DNA of 64,000 nucleotides from Bacteroidota bacterium (GCA_018222965.1 JAAEZH010000016.1:32836-96835); one strand, 5' to 3'; counted from the stretch's first letter, positions 42,719-51,723 are shown. Program-made: numbers and translations. The notes: generated by a model not told the origin, from the sequence alone.

Positions 42719-44023
42719 ATGCCCGACGAAAAGCAAGCCTTAATACTTAGCGAAGATTTTAAACAGGCACTGGATGTGCTGGAAAACAGCCGGGAGTCCA
42801 TATTTATTACCGGGCGGGCTGGAACGGGGAAATCTACCTTGTTGCAGCTCTTTCGGAATACAACTCGTAAAAAGGTAGTGGTTCTGGCCCCGACAGGCGT
42901 CGCTGCACTTAATGTAAAGGGGCAAACCATCCATTCCTTCTTTGGGTTTCCGCCACGTCCTTTGCAAAGAGACGAGATTAAACAAAGGCGCTTTAGACGT
43001 ATATATCAGAATATCGACATCCTGGTTATCGACGAGATATCCATGGTTCGGGCCGATCTGCTCGACAACATGGACTGGTTCTTACGCATTAATCGGGAAG
43101 ATGATCGGCCTTTCGGCGGATTGCAACTCGCCTTCTTCGGGGATTTGTTTCAGTTGCCCCCGGTTGTTGCCTCCCAGGCAGAAAGACAGCTTTTTACGAC
43201 CTATTACGACAGTCCGTATTTCTTCTCCTCCGATGTCATAAAACACGACATTGAACTGCAGATGTTGGAGTTGGAAAAGGTATACCGTCAGGAAGAACGC
43301 CGTTTTCTTCGATTGCTCGAAGCCGTGCGCCTAAATCGGGCAGACATGGACGAGTTGGAGGAGCTTAACGAAAGATATTTGCCCGACTTTGAGCCGGAGG
43401 AATCTTACATTACCCTTTCTGCCAGAAACAGCACCGTAGATTCCATCAACAAGCATGAAATGGATCAAATTGCTGATCCCGGACGCTGGTATCAGGCTAA
43501 AGTTTCCGGCAATTTTAAACCGACCCTCTATCCTACTGATGCGCAGCTTTTGCTTAAAGAAGGAGCACAGGTTATGTTCCTGAAAAATGATCCGGACAAG
43601 CAATACGTAAATGGTACCATCGGCAAAGTGCTCCGGCTGGAGCCGAATGAGATTGAAGTCCAGATACGGGAAGCGGGCCAGGAAAAAGTCATCAAAGTCG
43701 TACCCGTTGAATGGGAAGTAGTAAAATACAAATCGGGGACAGACGATCCCAAGAAGATTGAAACCGAAGTAATGGGAACTTTCGAGCAATTTCCGCTCAA
43801 ACCTGCCTGGGCCATTACCATTCACAAAGCGCAGGGAAAAACTTTTGACCGGGTAATTATTGACCTGGGACGAGGTGCATTCGAACACGGTCAGACCTAT
43901 GTAGCACTCAGTCGATGCAGACGATTGGGCGGCATTATTTTAAAGCAAGCCTTGCGGCGAAGAGACATCCTCACCGACGAACGTATTGTGGAGTATTATG
44001 AACACCACAGACGGTTTGGATAA
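42719..44023 (+). CDS. PIF1-like helicase / AAA family ATPase
   Basis: A 434-residue superfamily 1 helicase of the PIF1/RecD-like group. Walker A G-R-A-G-T-G-K-S-T (K38), A-P-T-G-V-A-A-L-N, Walker B V-I-D-E-I-S-M-V-R, G-D-L-F-Q-L-P-P-V, and late motifs I-T-I-H-K-A-Q-G-K-T-F-D-R and Y-V-A-L-S-R-C are present. It unwinds DNA 5' to 3' by analogy. Length is that of the short bacterial form. It starts 3 bp after the Kazal gene stop, an odd pairing of cytosolic and exported products. Confidence 0.92.
   Translation: MPDEKQALILSEDFKQALDVLENSRESIFITGRAGTGKSTLLQLFRNTTRKKVVVLAPTGVAALNVKGQTIHSFFGFPPRPLQRDEIKQRRFRRIYQNIDILVIDEISMVRADLLDNMDWFLRINREDDRPFGGLQLAFFGDLFQLPPVVASQAERQLFTTYYDSPYFFSSDVIKHDIELQMLELEKVYRQEERRFLRLLEAVRLNRADMDELEELNERYLPDFEPEESYITLSARNSTVDSINKHEMDQIADPGRWYQAKVSGNFKPTLYPTDAQLLLKEGAQVMFLKNDPDKQYVNGTIGKVLRLEPNEIEVQIREAGQEKVIKVVPVEWEVVKYKSGTDDPKKIETEVMGTFEQFPLKPAWAITIHKAQGKTFDRVIIDLGRGAFEHGQTYVALSRCRRLGGIILKQALRRRDILTDERIVEYYEHHRRFG
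43108..43118. repeat. Dispersed palindrome, partial copy
   Basis: GCCTTTCGGCG, first 11 bases of the 17-mer, inside the helicase gene. Could be chance. Confidence 0.3.
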
Positions 44024-44073
44024 TTCTCTACCTTTTGCTTAATTTATAGCTGCTAACCGAAGATGTGTAAAAT

Positions 44074-44081
44074 TATCTTTG
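44074..44081 (+). promoter_or_regulatory. -7 element upstream of a small membrane gene
   Basis: TATCTTTG matches TAnnTTTG. The next start codon is 104 bp downstream, so the leader would be about 97 nt. That leader contains the hairpin CCTGCTGAAGCAGG at 44142-44155. Confidence 0.4.
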
Positions 44082-44184
44082 CTTTAAACTTCGATTAGCT
44101 GCGGCCTGATACGAAAGTCAACAGCCTGCATGTGTTGTAAGCCTGCTGAAGCAGGGATTCGTTAAACCTTATTAGCACGAAGAT

Positions 44185-44313
44185 ATGTCCAGATCAAAAA
44201 GGAAACGCCGGATAGAAAACAGGCACAAGAAGGAAGAACAAAAGATTGTAAGGGTTGTCATTGGGGTCACCCTGGTCATCCTCATATTATTGTTTATTGC
44301 CTTCATGACCTAA
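44185..44313 (+). CDS. Small single-pass membrane protein, 42 residues
   Basis: A short gene with a strongly basic N-terminus (M-S-R-S-K-R-K-R-R-I-E-N-R) followed by one membrane helix (V-R-V-V-I-G-V-T-L-V-I-L-I-L-L) and a stop after F-M-T. It has its own candidate promoter and a following hairpin terminator, which supports a real gene. No family recognised. Confidence 0.6.
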   Translation: MSRSKRKRRIENRHKKEEQKIVRVVIGVTLVILILLFIAFMT

Positions 44314-44320
44314 TTAAAAA

Positions 44321-44356
44321 CCCCGGATTCGGAGAGATTGCTTCCCAAATCCGGGG
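44321..44356 (+). terminator. Hairpin terminator after the small membrane gene
   Basis: A perfect 9-bp stem CCCCGGATT/AATCCGGGG with an 18-base loop, preceded by AAAAA and followed by TTCCATTTT. A weak T-run makes efficiency uncertain. Confidence 0.55.
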
Positions 44357-44491
44357 TTCCATTTTACATTCCGCATCAGTCTCTCCCCCTCAGTCAGCTA
44401 TGCAGACAGCTCCCCCTCCTGCGGTGGAGCAAATTTCTCAAAACTTTTACATTCCTAATTCTACATTTCTAATTCCTCATTCTTCTCTCAA

Positions 44492-45931
44492 CTATTCTTC
44501 CGGCATCAACAAATAATACCAGGAATCCAGCGCCGGGAAAGTATCAATCTGCCATCTCTCCGTATTCATACTTTTAATCGCCAGGGAATCAACCAACACT
44601 GGTTCGTTGTAATTGATGCGTGGTAAATCGGATACGGCTATTCGCCGAAAGGCTAATTTATTTTCATTTAAATAAAATTGCAGTGTTTCTCCAGGTTCCA
44701 GATTGCTTCGAATGGCCTCAAAACCGGCATCGGATACTTTTTCAGGAATATCGCGTTCCCAACCGCTCAGTTTTTCAAACAAGGGAACTCCCTGTACCAG
44801 GATAAAGAAAAAGGACAATCCGCCGGCAATCACGGCCATGTTTCTAAACTGACCTTCACGCAAGCTCCACAAGCCAACTATAGAAAAGAAGTAAGGAATC
44901 CAAAAACTGATGCAGACCGCCATCGCTGCCCGAAACCCCTGCCCCTGCAGATAATAAAAGCCATTGAGCATCGCTACGGCCCCTATGCAAAAAACCAACA
45001 CCAATCCAATCAAAGCAAACGCCCTTACAATCGGACGAAACGGGTAATTGGGATGTGCAAAATCATTTAAACTGCGTGCAATAACCAGGGCAAAAGCCAA
45101 TTGCAAAAGGGGCGCAAAACACAATCCTGCAAGGATCAGGGACAGCATTAAGCCGCTCCACTCCTCTCCTTTCCGACTGTTTTTAAACACCTGCCAAAGG
45201 CCTGCAAAAAGAAATCCCCAGAAAGGTAATACACCAATAAACTGCCAGCCAATGATCCACCAGATCTTTCCATCCAGTACATCTGCAAAGAACCATTGAT
45301 GGGGAAAATCAAGCCCGACCGACATCCAGGTAGTCAGGAGCACCAGGGGAATGATGATAAAATGCCACAAATCCAGCACTTTCTTTCCGTCCTTATGTCC
45401 GAAGTACAAACTCAGGTCAAATAAGACCAGACTAATGGCGGTTACCCATGGGTTCACCCAAAAGGCCAGAATCAAAAATCCGAAGTGAATTTGCCGCCAG
45501 GTTTTACTTCCTTCCTTGAGATACCGCAAAGCAGAAAGGAGACTCAGAGACAACCCGGCAAACAACAGTATATCGGCTGAAGCCAGCTTAGCCAGCGGCA
45601 ATACCAGCCAGGAAACCGACAGCACCAACAGTGCATTCATTATTCGGATGGTGCCAAACAAGGGGCGACCAATTTTGTATATCCCAAAAAGCGAGAGAAT
45701 AAACAACAAGACCGATGGAAGCCGTACCAGGAACGGGTTTATGCCGGCATCATACAAGCCATTTTGTATAAGCCAGGGCAACCAGGCGGCTCCTTTTTGT
45801 TGAGAATCACCCAGGAGCGTCAATTCTCCCGGTGAAAGCCAGTGTATCCAGTCGTTATAAGATAACAGATTAAAGACTGTAAGAATGGCGATTAAGACGA
45901 AAAAGGGATTCTTTAAAGGGTTTTTCTCCAT
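44492..45931 (-). CDS. Polytopic membrane protein, GT-C/ArnT-like
   Basis: A 479-residue protein with about eleven hydrophobic helices and an extracytoplasmic C-terminal region of about 90 residues. The first loop contains W-L-S-P-G-E-L and further on R-L-P-S-V-L-L-F, reminiscent of GT39-type glycosyltransferases that use lipid-linked sugars. The acidic first-loop catalytic motif is not clearly preserved, so activity is uncertain. ATG at 45931 chosen over one six codons upstream. A partial palindrome lies at 44641-44653. Confidence 0.7.
   Translation of the reverse strand: MEKNPLKNPFFVLIAILTVFNLLSYNDWIHWLSPGELTLLGDSQQKGAAWLPWLIQNGLYDAGINPFLVRLPSVLLFILSLFGIYKIGRPLFGTIRIMNALLVLSVSWLVLPLAKLASADILLFAGLSLSLLSALRYLKEGSKTWRQIHFGFLILAFWVNPWVTAISLVLFDLSLYFGHKDGKKVLDLWHFIIIPLVLLTTWMSVGLDFPHQWFFADVLDGKIWWIIGWQFIGVLPFWGFLFAGLWQVFKNSRKGEEWSGLMLSLILAGLCFAPLLQLAFALVIARSLNDFAHPNYPFRPIVRAFALIGLVLVFCIGAVAMLNGFYYLQGQGFRAAMAVCISFWIPYFFSIVGLWSLREGQFRNMAVIAGGLSFFFILVQGVPLFEKLSGWERDIPEKVSDAGFEAIRSNLEPGETLQFYLNENKLAFRRIAVSDLPRINYNEPVLVDSLAIKSMNTERWQIDTFPALDSWYYLLMPEE
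44641..44653. repeat. Dispersed palindrome, partial copy
   Basis: TTCGCCGAAAGGC matches 13 bases of the reverse form GGCTTTCGCCGAAAGGC. Inside the polytopic membrane protein gene, read as L-A-F-R-R-I. Confidence 0.45.
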
Positions 45932-46015
45932 GGGGCACAAAATAAGCAATGCCTGGAAGATGCGGGCGAAATTCCCGCCGCAGGAAAATGTCAGTGCCTA
46001 ATGATGATAAATACC

Positions 46016-46046
46016 TTTGATTATCGCTGTCTTCAATGTATTTTTG
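46016..46046 (+). promoter_or_regulatory. Promoter of the ferredoxin gene
   Basis: TTTG (46016-46019), 19-bp spacer, TATTTTTG (46039-46046): a full consensus promoter. The ferredoxin ATG is 107 bp downstream. The leader carries a direct repeat TTTAAAAGTAT at 46067-46077 and 46083-46093. Confidence 0.7.
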
Positions 46047-46152
46047 TGGCGATTTTGAAAAAACTATTTAAAAGTATACTTGTTTAAAAGTATCAATTAA
46101 GTCCCGGGCTTGAAGCCTGTGACCATGCTAACTGTTCAAACGCAAGAAAGAA

Positions 46153-46500
46153 ATGGCGATAATTATCACAGACGAATGTATCAACTGCGGGGCTTGCGAA
46201 CCGGAATGCCCCAATAATGCCATTTATGAAGGTGGAGTTGAGTGGAAAATTGCAGACGGAACCAATGTAAAAGGAAATTACACACTCGAAGACGGGAAAA
46301 ATGTGTCGGTAAGTGATGATCAGGAGCCTGTTGAGGAAGATTATTATTATATTGTACCTGATAAATGCACCGAGTGTGTAGGATTTCACGAAGAACCACA
46401 ATGTGCAGCTGTTTGTCCGGTTGATTGTTGTGTTCCGGATCCCGATCGGGAAGAGACTGAAGATCAACTGTTGGCCCGTAAAAGCCGCTTGCACGTTTAA
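46153..46500 (+). CDS. Dicluster [4Fe-4S] ferredoxin
   Basis: A 115-residue soluble ferredoxin. The first cluster motif is C9-x2-C12-x2-C15-x3-C19-P. The second is C72-x2-C75-x8-C84-x3-C88-P, with the long C-x8-C spacing typical of the YfhL/Alvin-type dicluster ferredoxins; extra Cys occur at 92-93. A roughly 40-residue acidic insertion (about 28-70) separates the two halves. It carries electrons in the cytosol; partner unknown. Transcribed alone from the promoter above, with a terminator after it. Confidence 0.93.
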   Translation: MAIIITDECINCGACEPECPNNAIYEGGVEWKIADGTNVKGNYTLEDGKNVSVSDDQEPVEEDYYYIVPDKCTECVGFHEEPQCAAVCPVDCCVPDPDREETEDQLLARKSRLHV

Positions 46501-46530
46501 GATTTTAAAGATGTTTTCATAGCTTCTTTG

Positions 46531-46563
46531 AGGCTCTGCAGGACTCCTGGGGAGCCTTTTTTT
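46531..46563 (+). terminator. Rho-independent terminator of the ferredoxin gene
   Basis: Stem AGGCTC/GAGCCT with a 15-base loop, followed by a run of seven T. Confidence 0.65.
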
Positions 46564-46668
46564 GTCCGGATGGGAAGAATTATGACGACATGCCTGCCAA
46601 TTTCGGACAAACTTTTGCCAGTGCAGGCATAATGCGTATCTTTTCGGGACCAAATCAAAAGTTCCGAC

Positions 46669-49518
46669 ATGAAAGTAAACTATTACCCAATTTGGGCATT
46701 TGCCCTGGCACTCTTTTTGCCAGCCGGACTCTCCGCCCAATTTTCATTTACTAATTCCAACAATCAACTCAATAATGCCGATTTTCACAGTGGTGTAGCC
46801 ATCGGTGTTACTGATATGAACGAAGACGGTTATGACGATATCGTTCATATGGATGACGGGAATGAGTTATACATCGAATTTCAACAAGCTAACGGAAGCT
46901 TCCAAACCCTGTATGTAGGTAGTGTATCCAATCAATCTGAGTGGAGCATGTGTGTCGCTGATGTAGATAACAACGGCTATTGCGATGTTATCACAGGCGG
47001 TTCTTACGACAATGTAAAAGTGGCTATGGCCAATGATGACGGCACAGCCTGGGAAATTTCTCAACTTCCTGGCGCAAACCTTTTCTTACAGGGCTCAAAT
47101 CTGGCCGACATCAATAATGATGGCTGGCTCGATGTTTTTGCCTGCCACGATGATGCGGAAAGTGTTATCTGGGGGAATGACGGTGCCGGAAACATGATCC
47201 TGGCTAATGACTGGATAGACATGGCTACCAACCCGGCCTCAGACAATTCCGGAAACTACGGAAGCATCTGGACCGACTTTGACAATGATGGAGATTTGGA
47301 TCTCTACATTGCAAAATGCCGTCAGGGCGTAAGTGACCCGACTGATCCACGCCGGATCAACGCCCTTTATGTAAACGATGGAGAAGGCAACTATTCGGAA
47401 CTTTCCGAACAGTATGGTCTTAAGATCGGCGCTCAGTCCTGGACTGCCGATTTTAACGACATTGATAATGATGGTGACCTGGATTGTTTCATCACCAATC
47501 ACGATCAACCCAGCATGCTGTTGGAGAATGACGGAAACGGCTACTTTACCGATATTACTGCCGGTGCCGGAATTAATATTTCCGGAACCCCGATACAGGG
47601 AGTTTTAAGGGACTTCGACAACGATGGTTTCGTAGATATCCTTGTAGCGGGTGGCGATGAAAACATTTTCCACAACAACGGAGATAAAACCTTCACTAAA
47701 GTCAATGATGTTTTCGATAACGAAGACATGGAGTCTTATGCGATCGGTGACTTAAACCGCGACGGTTTCCTGGATATTTATGGCGGCTATGCCAACATCT
47801 ATACCAACCCAACCAATGTGGATGACGTATTGTGGCTCAACGAAGGCAATGACAATCATTTCCTTTCAGTTCAACTCCGTGGTACGGAAAGTAACCGTTC
47901 TGCTGTGGGCGCCAGAATCACCATCGAAGGAGACTTTGGTATTATGGTTCGCGAAGTACGTGCCGGAGAAAGCTATGGTATTATGAATTCCATGATCCTT
48001 CACTTCGGACTGGGAACGCATACCTCTATTGATAAAATGACTATTAAGTGGCCATCTGGTACCGTAAACATATTGGAAGACCTGGATGTCGATGAATTTA
48101 TGATCATTGACGAGGAAGGATGTGATGCACCGGATATTGACATTTCAGCAGTAGGACCTACAGTCATTTGCTCCGGCGAATCTGTAACTATTTCGGCTCC
48201 TGCAGGGTATACCTACGAATGGTCAAACGGCGAAACCTCTCAATCTATTACCGTTACTGAAGCTGGCAATTATTATGTATTGGCCTCTGAGGATGGCAGT
48301 TGCTTTGGACAGTCAAATTCTATTGAGGTTATCGTAGACCCGGTAGAGATTCCATCTATTACCGTAGATGGAGATTTGAAGTTCTGCCAGGGTGGAAGTG
48401 TCATGCTTATCGCCTCTGATGCCCTGTCTTATGAATGGTCAAATGGCGAAGAAACACAAGCTATTGAAGTAACTGAAAGTGGCATCTATTCTGTTACGGC
48501 AGAAGGGATCTGCGACGATTTTGAATCAACGACCATTGAAGTTGAAGTTTACAATGCTGTTCCGCCAACCGGTGATGATCAAACGATTACGGAAGAAACT
48601 TCGGTAACATTAACTGTAACGGGAGAAAACCCAGGCTGGTATGATGCCGAAATGGGTGGGAACCTGCTTTACACAGGCACAGATTATACGACTCCTGTAT
48701 TGAATGCAACGACTACCTACTGGGTAGAAGACGCTGCCAACTTTGACGGAGGCTTATTTGAAGTAGGGCAACCTACGCACCCGGGTGGCAATCAGTACAA
48801 TGGAGATACATTCAATGGTGAACAGTATTTTGATGTATTAGAATCCGGTACACTGGTTGCGGTCAACGTTATTACCGACACACCTGGTCTTCGCGAATTC
48901 CAACTCAGGGATAGCGATGGCAATGTACTCGACAGCAAGCAGGAAGATCTGGGCATTGGTCAGACAACTGTAGTACTCGATTTTGTCCTTGCACCTGGTA
49001 CAGATTATGCCTTGACAACCAATTCGGATATCAATCAAACTACCCTCGGCACCACCAGTCCCCGACTGATGCGGTCCAGCAATATGGTTAATTATCCTTA
49101 CACTGTAGAAGACTTTATTTCGCTAACCGGCTCTAACGGAGGTCCTGGTTACTTCTATTACTTCTACAACTGGCAGGTAGAAAAAGACGGATTTGAATGT
49201 ATCAGTGACCGCACACCAATCACCGTTACTTATAGTCCGGTAGACGGAGTGAATGATCTGAACATCAACCTGCAGAGCATGCAGGTTTATCCAAACCCAA
49301 GCGATCAGGACCTGATACAGGTTCAAATGGACCAGCAATTGTTGGATGAAGGACTTATTACGCTTATCGCGAATGACGGTCGTGTAATCCTTACTCAAAA
49401 CATTGCCAAAGGCCAGGATGCTTTTGAATTGCAGATTCCGGAAATTCCGGCAGGATTCTATACCCTGCAATTGATCTCCGGCAATCAAAAATTCCTGACC
49501 AAGCTGGTTAGGATGTAA
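46669..49518 (+). CDS. T9SS-exported FG-GAP/ASPIC (CRTAC1-like) protein
   Basis: A 949-residue secreted protein: signal peptide (ending L-S-A-Q), a beta-propeller of FG-GAP/VCBS repeats (about 35-385) rich in calcium-site patterns D-x-N-x-D-G-x-x-D, an ASPIC/UnbV domain (about 400-480; V-G-A-R-I-T-I then I-K-W-P-S-G-T-V), two Ig-like modules each containing Y-E-W-S-N-G-E, a further beta region, and a T9SS sorting domain starting V-Y-P-N-P-S. Likely a surface adhesin or matrix protein. Its last 228 bp are almost identical to the end of the next gene. Confidence 0.9.
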   Translation: MKVNYYPIWAFALALFLPAGLSAQFSFTNSNNQLNNADFHSGVAIGVTDMNEDGYDDIVHMDDGNELYIEFQQANGSFQTLYVGSVSNQSEWSMCVADVDNNGYCDVITGGSYDNVKVAMANDDGTAWEISQLPGANLFLQGSNLADINNDGWLDVFACHDDAESVIWGNDGAGNMILANDWIDMATNPASDNSGNYGSIWTDFDNDGDLDLYIAKCRQGVSDPTDPRRINALYVNDGEGNYSELSEQYGLKIGAQSWTADFNDIDNDGDLDCFITNHDQPSMLLENDGNGYFTDITAGAGINISGTPIQGVLRDFDNDGFVDILVAGGDENIFHNNGDKTFTKVNDVFDNEDMESYAIGDLNRDGFLDIYGGYANIYTNPTNVDDVLWLNEGNDNHFLSVQLRGTESNRSAVGARITIEGDFGIMVREVRAGESYGIMNSMILHFGLGTHTSIDKMTIKWPSGTVNILEDLDVDEFMIIDEEGCDAPDIDISAVGPTVICSGESVTISAPAGYTYEWSNGETSQSITVTEAGNYYVLASEDGSCFGQSNSIEVIVDPVEIPSITVDGDLKFCQGGSVMLIASDALSYEWSNGEETQAIEVTESGIYSVTAEGICDDFESTTIEVEVYNAVPPTGDDQTITEETSVTLTVTGENPGWYDAEMGGNLLYTGTDYTTPVLNATTTYWVEDAANFDGGLFEVGQPTHPGGNQYNGDTFNGEQYFDVLESGTLVAVNVITDTPGLREFQLRDSDGNVLDSKQEDLGIGQTTVVLDFVLAPGTDYALTTNSDINQTTLGTTSPRLMRSSNMVNYPYTVEDFISLTGSNGGPGYFYYFYNWQVEKDGFECISDRTPITVTYSPVDGVNDLNINLQSMQVYPNPSDQDLIQVQMDQQLLDEGLITLIANDGRVILTQNIAKGQDAFELQIPEIPAGFYTLQLISGNQKFLTKLVRM
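49291..49518 (+). repeat. T9SS sorting-domain repeat, copy 1
   Basis: This 228-bp block aligns without gaps to 51301-51528, exactly 2010 bp away; I count 14 mismatches (about 94% identity). It encodes the C-terminal T9SS tail. Confidence 0.9.
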
Positions 49519-49524
49519 AAAAAA

Positions 49525-49565
49525 AAAGAGGCTGTCTGTTTTGCCACGGACAGCCTCTTTTTTTT
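49525..49565. terminator. Strong bidirectional terminator
   Basis: A perfect 12-bp stem AAAGAGGCTGTC/GACAGCCTCTTT with A-run before and T-run after. Confidence 0.9.
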
Positions 49566-49587
49566 AGTAATAAACACCAAAAATTCT

Positions 49588-51528
49588 ATGAGAACATTAT
49601 TTGTACTGATCCTCGCAGTGGGATCTTACTGCGGTCTATATTCCCAAATCATTTTTGAGGATGATTTTGAAAGTGGCATATTTCAGCCTTCCTGGACCAT
49701 CCACACAAATATATCCGGCGATAATGGTTTGGTTGAAATTGCTGATGATGTCGGAGTAAATGATTCCAAAGGCGTAAAAATCGGTAAATCAGATAATTCT
49801 CCCCTTTTAACCACAAATGCTTTAGACCTTCATCTCAATTTAGACGGATACACTCAGGTTGCACTGGAATTTGACCTCGCCAAATACTGGGACGATACGC
49901 ATCCAGAGGATGGTATATTTTTTAGCGATGACAATGGCAATACCTTTGAGAAGGTTGTAAACTTTGCTCCTGATAATTGGTGTAGTAGTACTTATGGGTC
50001 CTTCCCGCTCGTGTATGTTTCAAAACTCGCTGAAGAATACGATTTGGATCTAAATAACAATTTCATTATTCGGTTTCAACAAGCAGGGATAAAGGAATTT
50101 TCGGGTGTTGGTGATGGTTTCTATTTAGATAACGTAATGGTCTTTGACCCACAATTTGAGTATGCTTCCTTACCATTTACTGAAGATTTTGAATCCGGTT
50201 CATTTTCTGCCTCCTGCCATCAAAGTATACCATTTAATACCTCTTTTATCGGTCATGACCCTGCTAGTCCGATGAGCCGACTGGAAATTCTTCCGGGAGA
50301 AGGGGTAAACGATTCTTACGGACTATTAATTGGTAAAATATGTGATGGTGGAGATACCGTATCTAATGCTTTGGATTTCTTACTTAATCTCCAAGACAAA
50401 TCCAGCGTATTCCTAAGCTTTTGGATGGCATCCTATTTTGAGAACTATCAAGAGGATGAAGGCATCTATTTTAGCGACAACGGCGGAGAAACCTTTATTA
50501 AAGTTTTAAACTTTTTCCCGGATGAATGGTGCAATAATGAATATGGCGAACACCCTCCGATCAGCATTGATGAAATTGCCGATCAATTTGGATTAACATT
50601 ATCAGATGAATTTATTATTCGCATTCAACAATCCGGGAAACAGACATTTCAAAATACGGGCGACGGAATATTTCTCGATAGCGTCTCTGTATATGAAAGG
50701 CCAATAGTTTATAAATCGCCTCCGTTTTCAGACGATTTAGAATCCGGGTTATTGGAGAACCACTGGCGCTGGAGTTTTGCAGAAAACACCACACAAGATC
50801 AAGCTGGCAGTTCACATACCAGCTTCATGAATCATCTTTCTGTAAAAGAAGGCATTGGAGTGGATGAAAGCTTTGGCCTTCGATTAGGACAAGACTGTGA
50901 TGGCAATCCTACAACTAACGCTGCTGACCTTCATTTGAATTTAGCCGGGCAATCCCAAGTCACCCTTTACGTTCAAATAGCTGATATTTTTGATGAAAAC
51001 GACCCGGATGATGCCTTGTTTATTAGTGTGAATGGTGGTCAAACATTTGAAAAAGTCTTTGAATTTGATTTCTTCAATACACCAAACTATGAATTTCAAA
51101 ACTACACTTTTAATTTATCAGATTTAGCGCAGTCAAATGGATTGGTTTTAACTGACCAAACCATTGTTAGATTCCAACAAAGAGGAAATAAAGATTTTGA
51201 AGGTACATTCTCTGATGCAGATGGAATTATTATTGATAACCTTGGTCTTGAATCGATATCTTCTACCTCAGAAATAACCAGTATTAATGTATCAATCTTT
51301 CCAAACCCAAGCGATCAGGATCTGCTGCAGGTTCAAATGGACCAGCAATTATTGGAGGAAGGTTTTATTACGCTTATCGCGAATGACGGTCGCGTAATCC
51401 TTACTCAAAACATTGCCAAAGGCCAGGATACTTTTGAATTACAGATTCCGGAAATTCCGGCAGGATTCTATACCCTGCAACTGATTTCCGGCAATCAGAA
51501 ATTCCTGACCAAGCTGGTTAGAATGTAA
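49588..51528 (+). CDS. T9SS-exported three-repeat protein
   Basis: A 646-residue secreted protein: short signal peptide (to about 20), three homologous modules of about 180 residues, and a T9SS sorting domain. Each module opens with F-x-(D/E)-D-(F/L)-E-S-G, continues with an E-G-x-G-V-(N/D)-(D/E)-S-(F/Y/K)-G-L block, and ends with I-I-R-(F/I)-Q-Q-x-G. The pattern suggests a jelly-roll, lectin-like fold binding carbohydrate or protein, but this is inference. Flanked by terminators, so expressed alone. Confidence 0.85.
   Translation: MRTLFVLILAVGSYCGLYSQIIFEDDFESGIFQPSWTIHTNISGDNGLVEIADDVGVNDSKGVKIGKSDNSPLLTTNALDLHLNLDGYTQVALEFDLAKYWDDTHPEDGIFFSDDNGNTFEKVVNFAPDNWCSSTYGSFPLVYVSKLAEEYDLDLNNNFIIRFQQAGIKEFSGVGDGFYLDNVMVFDPQFEYASLPFTEDFESGSFSASCHQSIPFNTSFIGHDPASPMSRLEILPGEGVNDSYGLLIGKICDGGDTVSNALDFLLNLQDKSSVFLSFWMASYFENYQEDEGIYFSDNGGETFIKVLNFFPDEWCNNEYGEHPPISIDEIADQFGLTLSDEFIIRIQQSGKQTFQNTGDGIFLDSVSVYERPIVYKSPPFSDDLESGLLENHWRWSFAENTTQDQAGSSHTSFMNHLSVKEGIGVDESFGLRLGQDCDGNPTTNAADLHLNLAGQSQVTLYVQIADIFDENDPDDALFISVNGGQTFEKVFEFDFFNTPNYEFQNYTFNLSDLAQSNGLVLTDQTIVRFQQRGNKDFEGTFSDADGIIIDNLGLESISSTSEITSINVSIFPNPSDQDLLQVQMDQQLLEEGFITLIANDGRVILTQNIAKGQDTFELQIPEIPAGFYTLQLISGNQKFLTKLVRM
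51301..51528 (+). repeat. T9SS sorting-domain repeat, copy 2
   Basis: Second copy of the 228-bp block at 49291-49518. Most of the 14 differences are silent. Confidence 0.9.
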
Positions 51529-51550
51529 GGATTCCTTTAAGGAAATTGAA

Positions 51551-51583
51551 GCCGCTTCTGATCTATTTCAGAAGCGGCTTTTT
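51551..51583 (+). terminator. Rho-independent terminator
   Basis: Perfect 11-bp stem GCCGCTTCTGA/TCAGAAGCGGC with a six-base loop, followed by TTTTT. Confidence 0.9.
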
Positions 51584-51619
51584 ATTTTGATTATTTTCGG
51601 GGAAACGAAAAATGCAATA

Positions 51620-51685
51620 ATGAATAGATCAATCCTACTATTTCTCCTCCTGATTGGCTTTTTTTCCTGTACCAAGCCTGTTTAA
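51620..51685 (+). CDS. Tiny lipopeptide, 21 residues
   Basis: An ATG is followed by a complete lipoprotein signal (M-N-R-S-I-L-L-F-L-L-L-I-G-F-F-S-C) and then only T-K-P-V and a stop. It could be a genuine minimal lipopeptide or the stump of a lost lipoprotein gene. It ends 38 bp before the next gene. Confidence 0.35.
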   Translation: MNRSILLFLLLIGFFSCTKPV

Positions 51686-51723
51686 ATTTTACCTTAGTTT
51701 CTAAACTTAGAAAATACTGAATT

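Noticed and set aside
46093-46740. Long minus-strand open frame opposite the ferredoxin gene
   Set aside because: It is antisense to a gene with two intact [4Fe-4S] motifs and its translation shows no domain or plausible composition.
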